Origin: Anaerolinea sp.
Lineage (GTDB): Bacteria > Chloroflexota > Anaerolineae > Anaerolineales > Villigracilaceae
DNA length: 64,000 bases
NCBI GenBank assembly: GCA_020723805.1
Contig: DYID01000020.1
Location: forward strand, 16,130-80,129
Reading direction: 5' to 3'
Shown here one piece after another: positions 38,136 through 47,093 of this stretch; position 1 is the first letter of the stretch, and every line of letters starts with the position of its first letter. The notes beneath the pieces were generated by a model. It was given only the letters and a program-made list of their open reading frames with translations, was not told where the DNA came from and did not search any database. Both the position numbers and the translations under genes were made by a program.

Positions 38136-38447
38136 TTATGCCCAGCCTTGATTTTTGATGAAGTCGGTCAGCACGGGAATTACGACCATCTCGCCCTGAT
38201 ATGCCTTGTACGCCCAGTACAAGAAGACCAGCCACAAGAGCGGCACGCAAATGATACCGACCACTGTGACGCTTAGAACGGATGACAAAATCCAAAAGAC
38301 AATGCTTGCCGCAATGGACTGCACCGCATGGAACTTGATGAACGGACGGGATTTTTTATCTTCCATGAGCAGAACAATGATGCCGATGAGCGGGGCAATG
38401 ACATAACTCAACGCTGCCCACAATTTGTCGTCGCTTGTGGTTTCCAT
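38136..38447 (-). CDS. DUF4870 (Tic20-like) membrane protein
   Basis: 103 residues, three to four hydrophobic spans, with the family motif SRPFIKFHAVQSIAASIVFWIL after the first span and a final WAYKAYQGE. GGAGGAAT lies just upstream of the ATG. Function unknown. Confidence 0.85.
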   Translation of the reverse strand: METTSDDKLWAALSYVIAPLIGIIVLLMEDKKSRPFIKFHAVQSIAASIVFWILSSVLSVTVVGIICVPLLWLVFLYWAYKAYQGEMVVIPVLTDFIKNQGWA

Positions 38448-38542
38448 GGCTTATTCCTCCGAGTGAGTTGGTTTGGGGTTTCAAGCATTGTACAACCAAT
38501 TAAGACAAAAGGCAACCAAATTGATTGACCGCCGCCTCCCCC

Positions 38543-38572
38543 TTGCGTACCAGACGGGCAGTATTGTATAAT
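38543..38572 (+). promoter_or_regulatory. Promoter of valine T-box transcript
   Basis: TTGCGT (38543-38548), 18-nt spacer, TATAAT (38567-38572). The start point would be about 38579, the first base of T-box stem I. Confidence 0.75.
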
Positions 38573-38579
38573 CCGCACC

Positions 38580-38915
38580 ATTCAGAAGGAGTAAGCGTGT
38601 TGGTCGCCTGATAGAGAAGGAGACGCGCGGTGGAAGTCTCCGCAGGAAAACAACGCCGAAGTCGTCTGAATGAGAGAATGCCGAAGAACGTCAGTGATTT
38701 AGTGATCAGTCACCAGTGATCAGTAGTCAGTGATCAGTAGTCAGTGACTAGTAGAACGGCACGGGTGCGCCCGTTATCGCGCAGGCTGATGAACACGTCA
38801 GTCACAGAGTGTCCCGCAGACAAGTGCGGGAAATTGAGGTGGTACCGCGGAGTCGCCGCCCTGAGTTTATCGAAGGGAACGCTTCGTCCTCATAACGGAC
38901 GAGGCGCTTTTGTTT
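38580..38915 (+). promoter_or_regulatory. T-box riboswitch, valine specifier GUC
   Basis: Stem I base AUUCAGA/UCUGAAU (38580-38586 with 38665-38671); AGUA at 38590; distal AGAGA...GGUGGAAG elements; the triplet just 5' of the G and closing helix is GUC (38661-38663), which by analogy with glyQS is the specifier and means valine. The T-box AATTGAGGTGGTACCGCGG is at 38832-38850. Terminator: 10-bp stem (38880-38889 with 38897-38906) and Ts. Uncharged tRNA-Val would favour readthrough into the epimerase gene and valS. Heptamer repeats (38691-38754) lie between stem I and the antiterminator. Confidence 0.93.
38691..38754 (+). repeat. TCAGTGA heptamers inside the valine T-box leader
   Basis: Nine 7-nt units (TCAGTGA, TTAGTGA, TCAGTCA, CCAGTGA, TCAGTAG and so on) with one extra base after the first. 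Confidence 0.92.
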
Positions 38916-38932
38916 AACAGGCATTTGCCAAA

Positions 38933-39901
38933 ATGACCCGATATTTCATCACCGGCGGACTGGGGTTTCTCGGGCAGTACATCGTGAAGACAATTCACGA
39001 TCACGACCCCGGGGCTGAACTGCGCGTCCTTGTCCGCACACCGCGGAAGACGTTCCTCGGAATCGAGACGCTGAAACACGTCACCTGGGTGCGCGGAGAT
39101 TTGCTCCAGCCCGAAACCTACACCGAAGCCCTGCGCGGCGTGGATGCAATCGTACATAACGCGGCGATGGTGTCGTTCCGTAAATCGGAAGCGGAGACAA
39201 TCGTCAGGTCCAATGTGAACGGGACGCGGTTCCTGGCGGAAGCGGCGCGCGCGGCAGACTGTCCGAACTTCGTTTTCGTCAGTTCCATCTCCTCCATCGG
39301 CTTCAACCTCAATGGTTTGACCGATGAGACGATGATGCCCGACCTGGAGACCAAACGCCGCACCGACGCCTACGGATACAGCAAACTGGTCAGCGAGGCG
39401 GAGTTGCGGGAGATGACAGACGACATGCGCGTCGTCATCTTGAACCCGAGCGTGATTCTTGGTCCCGGCTCCGACCGCATAGACATGACCATGCGCGCCG
39501 TCAGACTTCTGCCGGTCATTCCGATGCTGCAATACGTCAACAGTTTCGTGGATGTACGAGATGCGGCGCGCGCGGTGTTCCTCTCATTGACGCGGGGCAG
39601 AAACGGTGAACGTTATATCGTCACCGCCTGGAACGAGGACATGATCGCCTTCACCCAGATCGTCCTGCGGCTGGCAGGCAAAAAGGCGCGTATTCTCCCG
39701 CTGGCAGGGCGGGGCGTGAAAATCATGGATGTCTTTCTCTGGGCGCTGGATGTGATGAGGCTCAATCCCGGCATCCGCCGCCTCTCAGAAATCAACGTGG
39801 ATAAAGCCTGCTCGTCCGAAAAGATTCGCCGCGAGATGGGCTGGGAACCGTCTCTAACGCTGGAACAATCCATTCGGGATTCTATTCTCATCAAAGAGTA
39901 A
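38933..39901 (+). CDS. NAD-dependent epimerase/dehydratase (extended SDR)
   Basis: 322 residues with the Rossmann motif FITGGLGFLGQYIV and catalytic YGYSK; NPSVILGPG and the C-terminal substrate domain fit atypical extended SDRs. Substrate is unknown. It is the first gene after the valine T-box terminator, 18 nt beyond it, so its expression should respond to valine starvation although nothing in the sequence ties it to amino-acid metabolism. Confidence 0.88.
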   Translation: MTRYFITGGLGFLGQYIVKTIHDHDPGAELRVLVRTPRKTFLGIETLKHVTWVRGDLLQPETYTEALRGVDAIVHNAAMVSFRKSEAETIVRSNVNGTRFLAEAARAADCPNFVFVSSISSIGFNLNGLTDETMMPDLETKRRTDAYGYSKLVSEAELREMTDDMRVVILNPSVILGPGSDRIDMTMRAVRLLPVIPMLQYVNSFVDVRDAARAVFLSLTRGRNGERYIVTAWNEDMIAFTQIVLRLAGKKARILPLAGRGVKIMDVFLWALDVMRLNPGIRRLSEINVDKACSSEKIRREMGWEPSLTLEQSIRDSILIKE

Positions 39902-39930
39902 ATCGCGGTTATTTTCGATGGAGCAAAATT

Positions 39931-40209
39931 ATGAATGTGCGCGCCATTGTTCAATCTCAATACCTTGCCGCGCTGGCAAACAAACTTGAATTGCAGATTT
40001 ACAACATCCGCCACATTCAACAGCATACCGGCGAACTGTACGAACGGTTGAGGCGCTACGACGTGAAATTAAACTCAGTAACTCACCTTACGCGGTGGCG
40101 TGAGATTTATCTCGCGCTTTTAGGCGACATCAATGTCGCGCTACGAGAAAACTGCGTAAGGCGACTCAGTAAATCACAAGTTTGCTGTAGTAACGACTTT
40201 AGTCGTTGA
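39931..40209 (+). pseudogene. Remnant of a DinB-like gene, internally deleted and ended in REP sequence
   Basis: The open frame begins MNVRAIVQSQYLAALA, like the first helix of DinB-fold proteins, and continues at once with LELQIYNIRHIQQHTGELYERL, like their late metal-site helix (YN-x-RH-x-QHH). About 100 central residues are absent. From about 40086 on the frame runs through palindromic repeats and is not protein-like. Read as a decayed gene. The alternative, a genuine small protein, is less likely. Confidence 0.5.
40086..40161 (+). repeat. REP-like nested palindrome A
   Basis: Outer arms CCTTACGC/GCGTAAGG; inside, hairpins GTGAGATTTATCTCGC and GCGACATCAATGTCGC. Related to 28299-28352 and 48799-48868. 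Confidence 0.85.
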
Positions 40210-40288
40210 TTTGTTCAGAAACTTCAGCCCAAAAGCGACTAAAGTCACCACTACAGGTCATTCAAGTGTTGAAACCGTGATTTACTGA
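40166..40288 (+). repeat. REP-like nested palindrome B (TGTAGT...ACTACA type)
   Basis: Outer 12-bp arms TCAGTAAATCAC/GTGATTTACTGA enclose CTGTAGT...ACTACAG (40185-40256) with inner hairpin AACGACTTTAGTCGTT. The inner element has the same architecture as the repeat in front of the RAYT transposase at 53347-53420. Confidence 0.88.
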
Positions 40289-40320
40289 AACTGGTCATCC
40301 AAGCGATACAAGGAGAAGAA

Positions 40321-43056
40321 ATGAGCAAACACGAACTACCCAAGACCTACGACTTCAAATCCACGGAGGCGCGCATCTACGCGATGTGGGAGGCGGGCGG
40401 CTACTTCCAGCCATGGAACGACCCCAACAAGCCGGGCTTCGACCCCTCCGTCAAGCCGTTCGTCATCTCTATCCCGCCGCCGAACGTGACCGGCGAACTG
40501 CATCTCGGTCACGCCATGTTCGTCAGCGTCGAAGACCTGATGATCCGCTATCACCGCATGAAGGGCATCCCCACGCTGTGGGTGCCAGGCACCGACCACG
40601 CCGGCATCGCCACACAACTCATGGTGGAGCGCGACCTGCTCAGGAACGAGGGAGTGAGGCGCGAAGAACTGGGGCGCGAGGAGTTCATCAAACGCACCTG
40701 GGAATGGAAGCGCAAGTACGGGAACATCATCACCACCCAGATTCGTCGCCTCGGCGCCTCCTGCGATTGGACGCGCGAACGCTTCACCCTCGACGAGGGA
40801 CTGAGCCGCGCCGTGCGGGAAGCATTCGTCCGCCTCTACGAAAAGGGACTGATCTACCGCGGTCCGCGCCTCATCAACTGGTCGCCGGGACTCAAGACCG
40901 CCGTCTCCGACCTCGAGGTGGAGTATGAGGAAGAGGATGTGACGCTGTATTATTTCAAATATATGATCAAACCCGTAGGGATTGGGTCACCCGACCCCTA
41001 CAAGGATGAATACATCCCCGTCGCCACCATCCGCCCGGAGACCATCCTTGGCGATACGGCGGTGGCGGTCCACCCCGAAGACGAGCGCTACAAAAAATAC
41101 ATCGGGCGCACCGCCATTGTGCCAATTCTCGGACGTGAGATACCGGTCATTGCAGATGAATACGTCAGCATGGAGTTCGGCACCGGCGCGCTCAAAATCA
41201 CGCCCGGTCACGACCCGAACGACTACGCCATCGCCCAGCGCCACAATCTGCCGGTCATCTCCGTGCTGGATGCGGAGGCAAAGGTCAACGAAAACGGCGG
41301 CAAGTACAAAGGTCAAGACCGCTTCGAGGCGCGGAAAAACCTGTGGGCAGATATGAAAGCCGCCGGTCTCGTCATCAAAGAGGAGCCGTACCGCACCACC
41401 ATTCCGCGTTCCCAGCGCGGAGGCGAAATCGTCGAGCCGATGATTTCCACACAGTGGTTCGTCAAAATCGAGCCGCTTGCCAAAGCCGCCATCGAAGCCG
41501 TGAAGGACGGGCGTATCCGCATTGTGCCGGAACGTTTCGAAAAGGTCTATTTCAACTGGATGGAAAACATCAAGGACTGGTGCATCAGCCGTCAGTTGTG
41601 GTGGGGACACCGCATCCCCGTGTGGTATTGCCCCGAAGGTCACATGACCGTGGCGCGCGAAGACCCGACCGAATGTGCCGCCTGCGGCTCGAAGGACATC
41701 CATCAGGATGAAGACGTGCTGGATACGTGGTTCTCCTCCGGCTTGTGGCCCTTCTCCACGCTCGGCTGGCCCCAGGAAACGCCCGATTACAAATACTTCT
41801 ATCCCACCTCCTACATGGAGACGGGGTACGACATCCTGTTCTTCTGGGTGGCGCGCATGATCATGAGCGGACTGGAATTCACCGGTCAGATTCCTTTCCA
41901 TACCGTGTACCTGCACGGACTGGTGCGCGATGAACACGGGCAGAAAATGTCGAAGACCAAGGGCAATGTAATTGACCCGCTCATCGTGATGGATGAGTTC
42001 GGCACGGATGCGCTGCGTTTCACACTGTTGGTGGGCTCCACGCCCGGCAACGACATGAACCTCTCGGTGAAAAAGGTGGAAGCAAACCGCAACTTTGCCA
42101 ACAAGTTGTGGAATGCGGGACGCTTCGTCATTAACGCCATCGGTGGTTTGGAAGCAGGTACACAAGCACATACGTACACAGGTACACAGGCGGACAAGTG
42201 GACGCTGGCGGATTCGTGGATTTGGGCAAAACTGCAGCAACTCATCCGCGATGTGGAGCGGCAGTTCCAAAACTTCCAATATGGGCAGGCAGGGCAGCAA
42301 ATTTACGATTTCCTCTGGTCCGATTTTGCCGATTGGTATGTGGAGATCGCCAAAAGCCAACTTCAGAATTCAGAACTCAGAATTCAGACTGTGAAAACTT
42401 TGGCGAGGATATTGGACATCGTTCTACGCTTGCTCCATCCCTTCACGCCGTTCGTGACCGAGGAAATTTGGGGACACTTGCGCGACGCCCTCCGCGCCTC
42501 TCCGATCTCGCACCTCGCCTCGGACTGGTCGCATGCGTTGATCGTTGCCCGCTGGCCCCAGCCGCGTCCGCCCGAAGGCTGGGAGGCAGCCAAGGTTGCC
42601 GATTTCGAGTTGATTCAGGAAATCGTGCGCTCCATCCGCAATCTGCGCGCGGAGAAGAACGTATCCGCGTCGAAGAAACTGGCTGCGACCATCGTCGGCG
42701 GGGCAAAGACAGAACTGGTAAAAAGCCAGGCTGATGTGATTGCGTCGCTTGCCGGACTCGACCTGTCACAAATTACCATTTACCAATCGCTTACCGACAA
42801 GCCCGCTGATTCCGCTGTCCTCGTCGTCGGCGCGGTGGAGGTGTATCTCCCGCTGGCAGGCATGGTGAATCTGGAGGAAGAAAGAGCGCGGCTGGAAAAG
42901 GAACTCAAGGAAACCGAAGCGCACATTGCCCGCCTCGAAAAACTCCTCGCCAGCGATTTCGCCAGTAAAGCCCCGCCTGCCGTCGTCCAAAAGGAGCGCG
43001 ACAAACTCGCCACCTACAAGGAGACGGCGGAGAAAATCAAGGCGCAGTTGGCGTAA
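40321..43056 (+). CDS. valS: Valyl-tRNA synthetase
   Basis: Charges tRNA-Val. 911 residues, class I: HIGH-type LHLGHAM, KMSKTKGN, the long editing insert, anticodon-binding domain and C-terminal coiled coil (about 845-911). It should be under control of the valine T-box 1.4 kb upstream through readthrough of the epimerase gene; no terminator is seen between, although palindromes lie there. Two variable surface segments are made from repeat sequence: 42155-42192 (GTACACA-type) and 42364-42391 (CAGAATT heptamers). Confidence 0.97.
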   Translation: MSKHELPKTYDFKSTEARIYAMWEAGGYFQPWNDPNKPGFDPSVKPFVISIPPPNVTGELHLGHAMFVSVEDLMIRYHRMKGIPTLWVPGTDHAGIATQLMVERDLLRNEGVRREELGREEFIKRTWEWKRKYGNIITTQIRRLGASCDWTRERFTLDEGLSRAVREAFVRLYEKGLIYRGPRLINWSPGLKTAVSDLEVEYEEEDVTLYYFKYMIKPVGIGSPDPYKDEYIPVATIRPETILGDTAVAVHPEDERYKKYIGRTAIVPILGREIPVIADEYVSMEFGTGALKITPGHDPNDYAIAQRHNLPVISVLDAEAKVNENGGKYKGQDRFEARKNLWADMKAAGLVIKEEPYRTTIPRSQRGGEIVEPMISTQWFVKIEPLAKAAIEAVKDGRIRIVPERFEKVYFNWMENIKDWCISRQLWWGHRIPVWYCPEGHMTVAREDPTECAACGSKDIHQDEDVLDTWFSSGLWPFSTLGWPQETPDYKYFYPTSYMETGYDILFFWVARMIMSGLEFTGQIPFHTVYLHGLVRDEHGQKMSKTKGNVIDPLIVMDEFGTDALRFTLLVGSTPGNDMNLSVKKVEANRNFANKLWNAGRFVINAIGGLEAGTQAHTYTGTQADKWTLADSWIWAKLQQLIRDVERQFQNFQYGQAGQQIYDFLWSDFADWYVEIAKSQLQNSELRIQTVKTLARILDIVLRLLHPFTPFVTEEIWGHLRDALRASPISHLASDWSHALIVARWPQPRPPEGWEAAKVADFELIQEIVRSIRNLRAEKNVSASKKLAATIVGGAKTELVKSQADVIASLAGLDLSQITIYQSLTDKPADSAVLVVGAVEVYLPLAGMVNLEEERARLEKELKETEAHIARLEKLLASDFASKAPPAVVQKERDKLATYKETAEKIKAQLA
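42364..42391 (+). repeat. CAGAATT heptamers inside valS
   Basis: Four units (CAGAATT, CAGAACT, CAGAATT, CAGACTG), in frame, in a variable link before the conserved LRLLHPFTPF. Confidence 0.85.
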
Positions 43057-43170
43057 GAGAGAGCCCGCCTCCGTTGTTTTCACTCGGCAAGAAGGGTATG
43101 CAAGCGCCCTTCTTGTTTTTTTTGTTTCCTGACCCAACCTTTTCGGGATGCATCGGATATGATTAAGTAG

Positions 43171-43737
43171 ATGACAATGGACGAGCAACAAGCCATTCAA
43201 CGACTCAAAAACGGCGACATCAGTGGGCTGGAATTCCTGGTGAATTGTCATCAGGTGAAGGCGATCCGCGCGGCATATCTCATCACGCGCGATCGGGCTT
43301 TGGCGGAGGATGTGGTGCAGGATTGTTTTCTCCGTGCATATCGCGCCATTCGCGGATTCGATTCGGCGCGTCCCTTCGAGCCGTGGTTCATGCGGAGCGT
43401 GGTCAATGCTTCAGTGAAGGCAATGCAGAGGTCGGCGAAGCAGGTTGCAGTCGGGGATGATGCGGATGAAATCCTGTTTGCAGAATTCGCCGCGAGGGTT
43501 GAATCGGTTGAAGAGCAGGTCAAGTCCATTGAAGTCCAAGAGCAAATCTGGGACGCCATGCGGCAGTTATCGCCGCGGCAAAGAGCGGTCATTGTTCAGA
43601 GATATTTTTTGGAGATGAGCGAAAAGGAAATGGCGGAGGAATCGGGCGCGGCAGCCGGCACGATCAAGTGGCTGTTGAATGCGGCGCGCCAACGCCTGCG
43701 GCGTCTGCTTGCTGCTGCGGAAAGGAGCGAGGAATGA
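43171..43737 (+). CDS. ECF-type RNA polymerase sigma factor
   Basis: 188 residues with sigma-2 (ALAEDVVQDCFLRAYRAIRGFD) and sigma-4 (LSPRQRAVIVQRYFLEMSEKEMAEESGAAAGTIKWLLNAARQRL). TATGAT at 43158-43163 lies 7 nt before the ATG, so the mRNA may be leaderless. The stop overlaps the start of the membrane partner by 4 nt, the usual sigma/anti-sigma arrangement. Confidence 0.93.
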   Translation: MTMDEQQAIQRLKNGDISGLEFLVNCHQVKAIRAAYLITRDRALAEDVVQDCFLRAYRAIRGFDSARPFEPWFMRSVVNASVKAMQRSAKQVAVGDDADEILFAEFAARVESVEEQVKSIEVQEQIWDAMRQLSPRQRAVIVQRYFLEMSEKEMAEESGAAAGTIKWLLNAARQRLRRLLAAAERSEE

Positions 43738-45158
43738 ACGAGAAGCGCATGAAAGACGCGTTGGAAGCCATCGCCCGCCGCGGCGTGCCGGAGGATGTGA
43801 ATTTGATGCCGTCCCTTGCGGCTCGACTCGAAAGGAGAACTTTGATGACGACGCTTCGCGCCCGACCCGTATTGACTCTTGTGTTGGTTCTTTTGACTCT
43901 CGCGCTGTTGACCGGCGCAGCCTATGCCATCGGGAAAATGACCGGTTATATTCCGGGTGTCGGGCTGGTGGACCAGAGCGCACCGATTCGAATCCTCACC
44001 GACAAACCGAGCGTTCAACGGGAGGGAATTACACTGACCATGAAACAGGTCATTGTAGATTCGAACAAAACGCGGGTGATGTATCACGTCAAAGGCATAT
44101 CCATGCAGGATGCCTCCGCACAGGAATGTATGAAAGCCCCTTCCCTGCTCGCCGAAAATGGCGTTCGTTTTGAATCGACGGGCGGGTACGTGGACAATGT
44201 GGGCGGCGAGAATGGCATCCTGCGATTCGATGCGGATTTTACTTTTCCGTCGCTTCCAGACGATTTGACGAAGGTCACGCTGGTTTCGCCCTGCGACCTG
44301 CCTTTACTCACTTTGCGGCTGATCCCCGCACCGGAGGGGTTGGTGCTGCCAGCCACTGAAATTGCGCCAACCTTTAAATCATCGCGCCCGCTCCTGCCGA
44401 CTCTTGCCTCTGCCAGTCCTGAAACGCTATTACCGACGCAATCCTATCCCACTGAGTTTCCTGCTACCCTAACGCCGGTTCCTAACGGTTCAGGATTGTA
44501 TTTGGAGAAGGTCGTGGAGTTGGCGGATTCATATCTGTTGATTGGGAATTTCACGGATACCGGTGACCTGCCCGGCTCATTGTGGAATGGTTCAGCGCAA
44601 ACGTCCATTCCTTACGAATTCCGCGTTACGGACCGTCATGGGGAACGCGTCTCTTTTTCCTTCCGCCCGGACCTGATGCCGCCATCAGTTTGGTCAAACG
44701 TGACCCCATGGGCGCTGGAGGTCCGCAAACCTTTGGATGCGCCCATTACCATAACTCTGCCCGAAATTTCCTTGACCAGTGATGATCCTTTCCAATTTCG
44801 CGTGGACGTTGGGACAAATCCTGCTGTTGGGCAGACCTGGTCCCTGAATCGAACGGTGGAGGCGGGCGGCTACTCCTTTACGGTGAAAAGCCTCACGCGG
44901 GCGAAGCGCGGGTACACCTTGACGTTGCGCTCTCCCGTTTCACGCGAACAGGCTTTTTTCGATTGGCGTTTGGAGGAAGGCAATGCCAAATTATTGTCCG
45001 AACGTGTGTATGATCGCGATGGTTATACCGATCTAACAGAGACGCTCATCTTCGAAAATGAACTGCCCACCGGTGTTTTGACATTTACCCTGCACATTTA
45101 TGTGGATCATCCGATCGGACCCTGGACATTGGTCTGGTCGCCGCCCGATAGCCCGTAA
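43734..45158 (+). CDS. Membrane-anchored partner of ECF sigma factor (DUF4179-like, putative anti-sigma)
   Basis: 474 residues: about 45 cytoplasmic residues, one membrane span (VLTLVLVLLTLALLTGAAYAI), then a large extracytoplasmic beta-rich region with YIPGVGLVDQ near its start, as in DUF4179 proteins that sit beside sigma factors. A Thr/Pro-rich stretch (about 230-255) may be a flexible link. Likely holds the sigma factor until an envelope signal arrives. No classical zinc anti-sigma motif is seen. Confidence 0.75.
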   Translation: MNEKRMKDALEAIARRGVPEDVNLMPSLAARLERRTLMTTLRARPVLTLVLVLLTLALLTGAAYAIGKMTGYIPGVGLVDQSAPIRILTDKPSVQREGITLTMKQVIVDSNKTRVMYHVKGISMQDASAQECMKAPSLLAENGVRFESTGGYVDNVGGENGILRFDADFTFPSLPDDLTKVTLVSPCDLPLLTLRLIPAPEGLVLPATEIAPTFKSSRPLLPTLASASPETLLPTQSYPTEFPATLTPVPNGSGLYLEKVVELADSYLLIGNFTDTGDLPGSLWNGSAQTSIPYEFRVTDRHGERVSFSFRPDLMPPSVWSNVTPWALEVRKPLDAPITITLPEISLTSDDPFQFRVDVGTNPAVGQTWSLNRTVEAGGYSFTVKSLTRAKRGYTLTLRSPVSREQAFFDWRLEEGNAKLLSERVYDRDGYTDLTETLIFENELPTGVLTFTLHIYVDHPIGPWTLVWSPPDSP

Positions 45159-45221
45159 AAGCGGACAGGCGGAGAGCCTCACAACCCTCCGCCTGTTCTC
45201 TTTCATCTTTCTTCTTTCCTT

Positions 45222-47033
45222 TCACAACTCCTTCGCCCGCCTGGCAATGCGGTCCTTCGCCCGCGCAATGAACTCTGCCAGCGGGATGTTATTCTGCTGA
45301 CTGCCGTCGCGCACGCGCAGCGAGATTTGCCCCGCTTCCATCTCGTTTTTACCGACCACGATCATGTACGGCACTTTCATCATCTGCGCGTCGCGGATTT
45401 TGGCGTTCATGCGCTGGGAAGACAGGTCGGCGCTGGCGCGGATACCGTTTGCGCGCAACTGCTTTGCGATGTTTTCCGCGTACTCGTTCTGTCCGTCTGT
45501 GATGGGGATGACACGCGCCTGTTCCGGCGAGAGCCAGACCGGGAACGCGCCGGCATAATGCTCGATGAGGAAGCCGATCATGCGCTCGTGCGTGGAGAGC
45601 GGCGCGCGGTGGATGCACAGCGGCACTTCCTCCTGCCCGTCCTTGTTGATGTACTTCAGGTCGAAGCGGGCAGGGACGGCGAAATCCACTTGATTCGTCG
45701 CCAGCGAGAACTCGCGTCCGATGGCAGACCAGATTTGCACGTCAATTTTGGGACCGTAGAAAGCGGCTTCGTCCTCCGCCTCCACAAACGGGACGCCGCC
45801 GTTCGTCATGGCGCGGCGCACCATCTCCTCCGTCTTCAGCCACAGACGTTCGTTGTCCACGTACTTTTTGCCCAGTCCCGCCTTCGAGTGCAATGACAGG
45901 CGCATGACGAACTTCTCGATGCCGAACAGGTCGAAGTATTTGCGGTACAGGTCCACCACGCCCATAAATTCCTGCTCGAACAACTCCTCCGAGACGTAGA
46001 TGTGCGAGTCGTTCATCTGCATCGAGCGGACGCGCATCAAGCCAAAGAGTTCGCCCGATTTCTCGTAGCGGTAGCACGTCCCATATTCCGCGAGGCGGAG
46101 CGGCAGGTCGCGGTAGGAGCGCTGTTTCGAGCCGAAAATCTTGTGGTGGAACGGACAGTTCATCGGTTTGACGTAGTACTTCACGCCCTCCAATTCCATC
46201 GGCGGGTACATGGACTCGGCATAATAGGGAAGATGCCCCGAACGCAGGAAGAGGTCTTCCTTCGTCAGGTGCGGCGTGCGGACGCGCACATAGCCCGCCT
46301 TTTCCTCCATCTCTTTGGCGAGCTTTTCCAGTTCCTCGATCATCACGCCACCGTTGGGCAGCCACAAAGGCAGACCGGGACCGACCTCCTCATCGAAGAT
46401 GAAGATTTCCAGTTCCTTGCCCAGTTTGCGGTGATCGCGCTTCTTCGCCTCTTCCAACTGATGAAGATATTCCTCCAGTTGTTGTTTGTTCTCCCATGCC
46501 GTGCCGTAAATGCGCTGTAACTGCTTGTTGTTTTCGTCGCCGCGCCAGTAGGCACCCGCCACGTTCATCAGTTTGAACGCATCGGGCTTGATCTCGCGCG
46601 TGTTCGCCACATGCGGACCGCGGCACAGGTCAACGAACGTGTCGTGCTGATAGATGGAGATTTCGGGCTTTTCCTTGAGCGGGTTGCCATATTCATCGAA
46701 CCCGCCCTGCTCGAGTCCATCAATCAACTCCAGTTTGTAGGGCTGGTCTTTGAAAATTTGACGCGCCTCATCCGCCGACACCACCTTCTTGATGAAGTCG
46801 TGCTTGCCCTGCACGATCTGGCGCATCCGCTTTTCGATGGCTTCCAGGTCTTCGGGCGTCAGGCTGCGCGGCAAGTCGAAGTCGTAGTAAAAGCCGTTTT
46901 CCACCGGCGGACCAATCGTGTACTTCGCCTCCGGGAACATCTCCAGCACGGCTTGCGCCATGATGTGCGCCGCCGAGTGACGGATTCGATACAGATGGGA
47001 CTCCTCATATTTTTCCTGAACTTGTTGCGCCAT
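45222..47033 (-). CDS. thrS: Threonyl-tRNA synthetase lacking the TGS domain
   Basis: 603 residues. Starts MAQQVQEKYEESHLYRIRHSAAHIMAQ, i.e. directly in the editing (SAD) domain; the ~60-residue TGS domain normally in front is absent. Editing-site HSAAH, class II motifs, Zn-ligand MNCPFH and the anticodon-binding C-terminus are present. AAGGA lies 8 nt before ATG 47033. An upstream in-frame extension to 47111 runs through a repeat and the T-box terminator and is rejected. Controlled by the threonine T-box upstream. Confidence 0.95.
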   Translation of the reverse strand: MAQQVQEKYEESHLYRIRHSAAHIMAQAVLEMFPEAKYTIGPPVENGFYYDFDLPRSLTPEDLEAIEKRMRQIVQGKHDFIKKVVSADEARQIFKDQPYKLELIDGLEQGGFDEYGNPLKEKPEISIYQHDTFVDLCRGPHVANTREIKPDAFKLMNVAGAYWRGDENNKQLQRIYGTAWENKQQLEEYLHQLEEAKKRDHRKLGKELEIFIFDEEVGPGLPLWLPNGGVMIEELEKLAKEMEEKAGYVRVRTPHLTKEDLFLRSGHLPYYAESMYPPMELEGVKYYVKPMNCPFHHKIFGSKQRSYRDLPLRLAEYGTCYRYEKSGELFGLMRVRSMQMNDSHIYVSEELFEQEFMGVVDLYRKYFDLFGIEKFVMRLSLHSKAGLGKKYVDNERLWLKTEEMVRRAMTNGGVPFVEAEDEAAFYGPKIDVQIWSAIGREFSLATNQVDFAVPARFDLKYINKDGQEEVPLCIHRAPLSTHERMIGFLIEHYAGAFPVWLSPEQARVIPITDGQNEYAENIAKQLRANGIRASADLSSQRMNAKIRDAQMMKVPYMIVVGKNEMEAGQISLRVRDGSQQNNIPLAEFIARAKDRIARRAKEL

Positions 47034-47050
47034 TTTCGCATCCTTTCTTT

Positions 47051-47090
47051 CACCCCCCTCTCCGTGCAGGAGAGGGGAAGGGGGTGAGGT
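47051..47090 (-). repeat. CTCACCCC/CTCTCC hairpin between T-box terminator and thrS
   Basis: On this strand CTCACCCCCTTCCCCTCTCC, loop, GGAGAGGGGGGTG. It directly follows the T run and GA of the terminator, the same position as the copy at 56906-56965 behind the FMN riboswitch terminator. Confidence 0.82.
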
Positions 47091-47093
47091 CAA

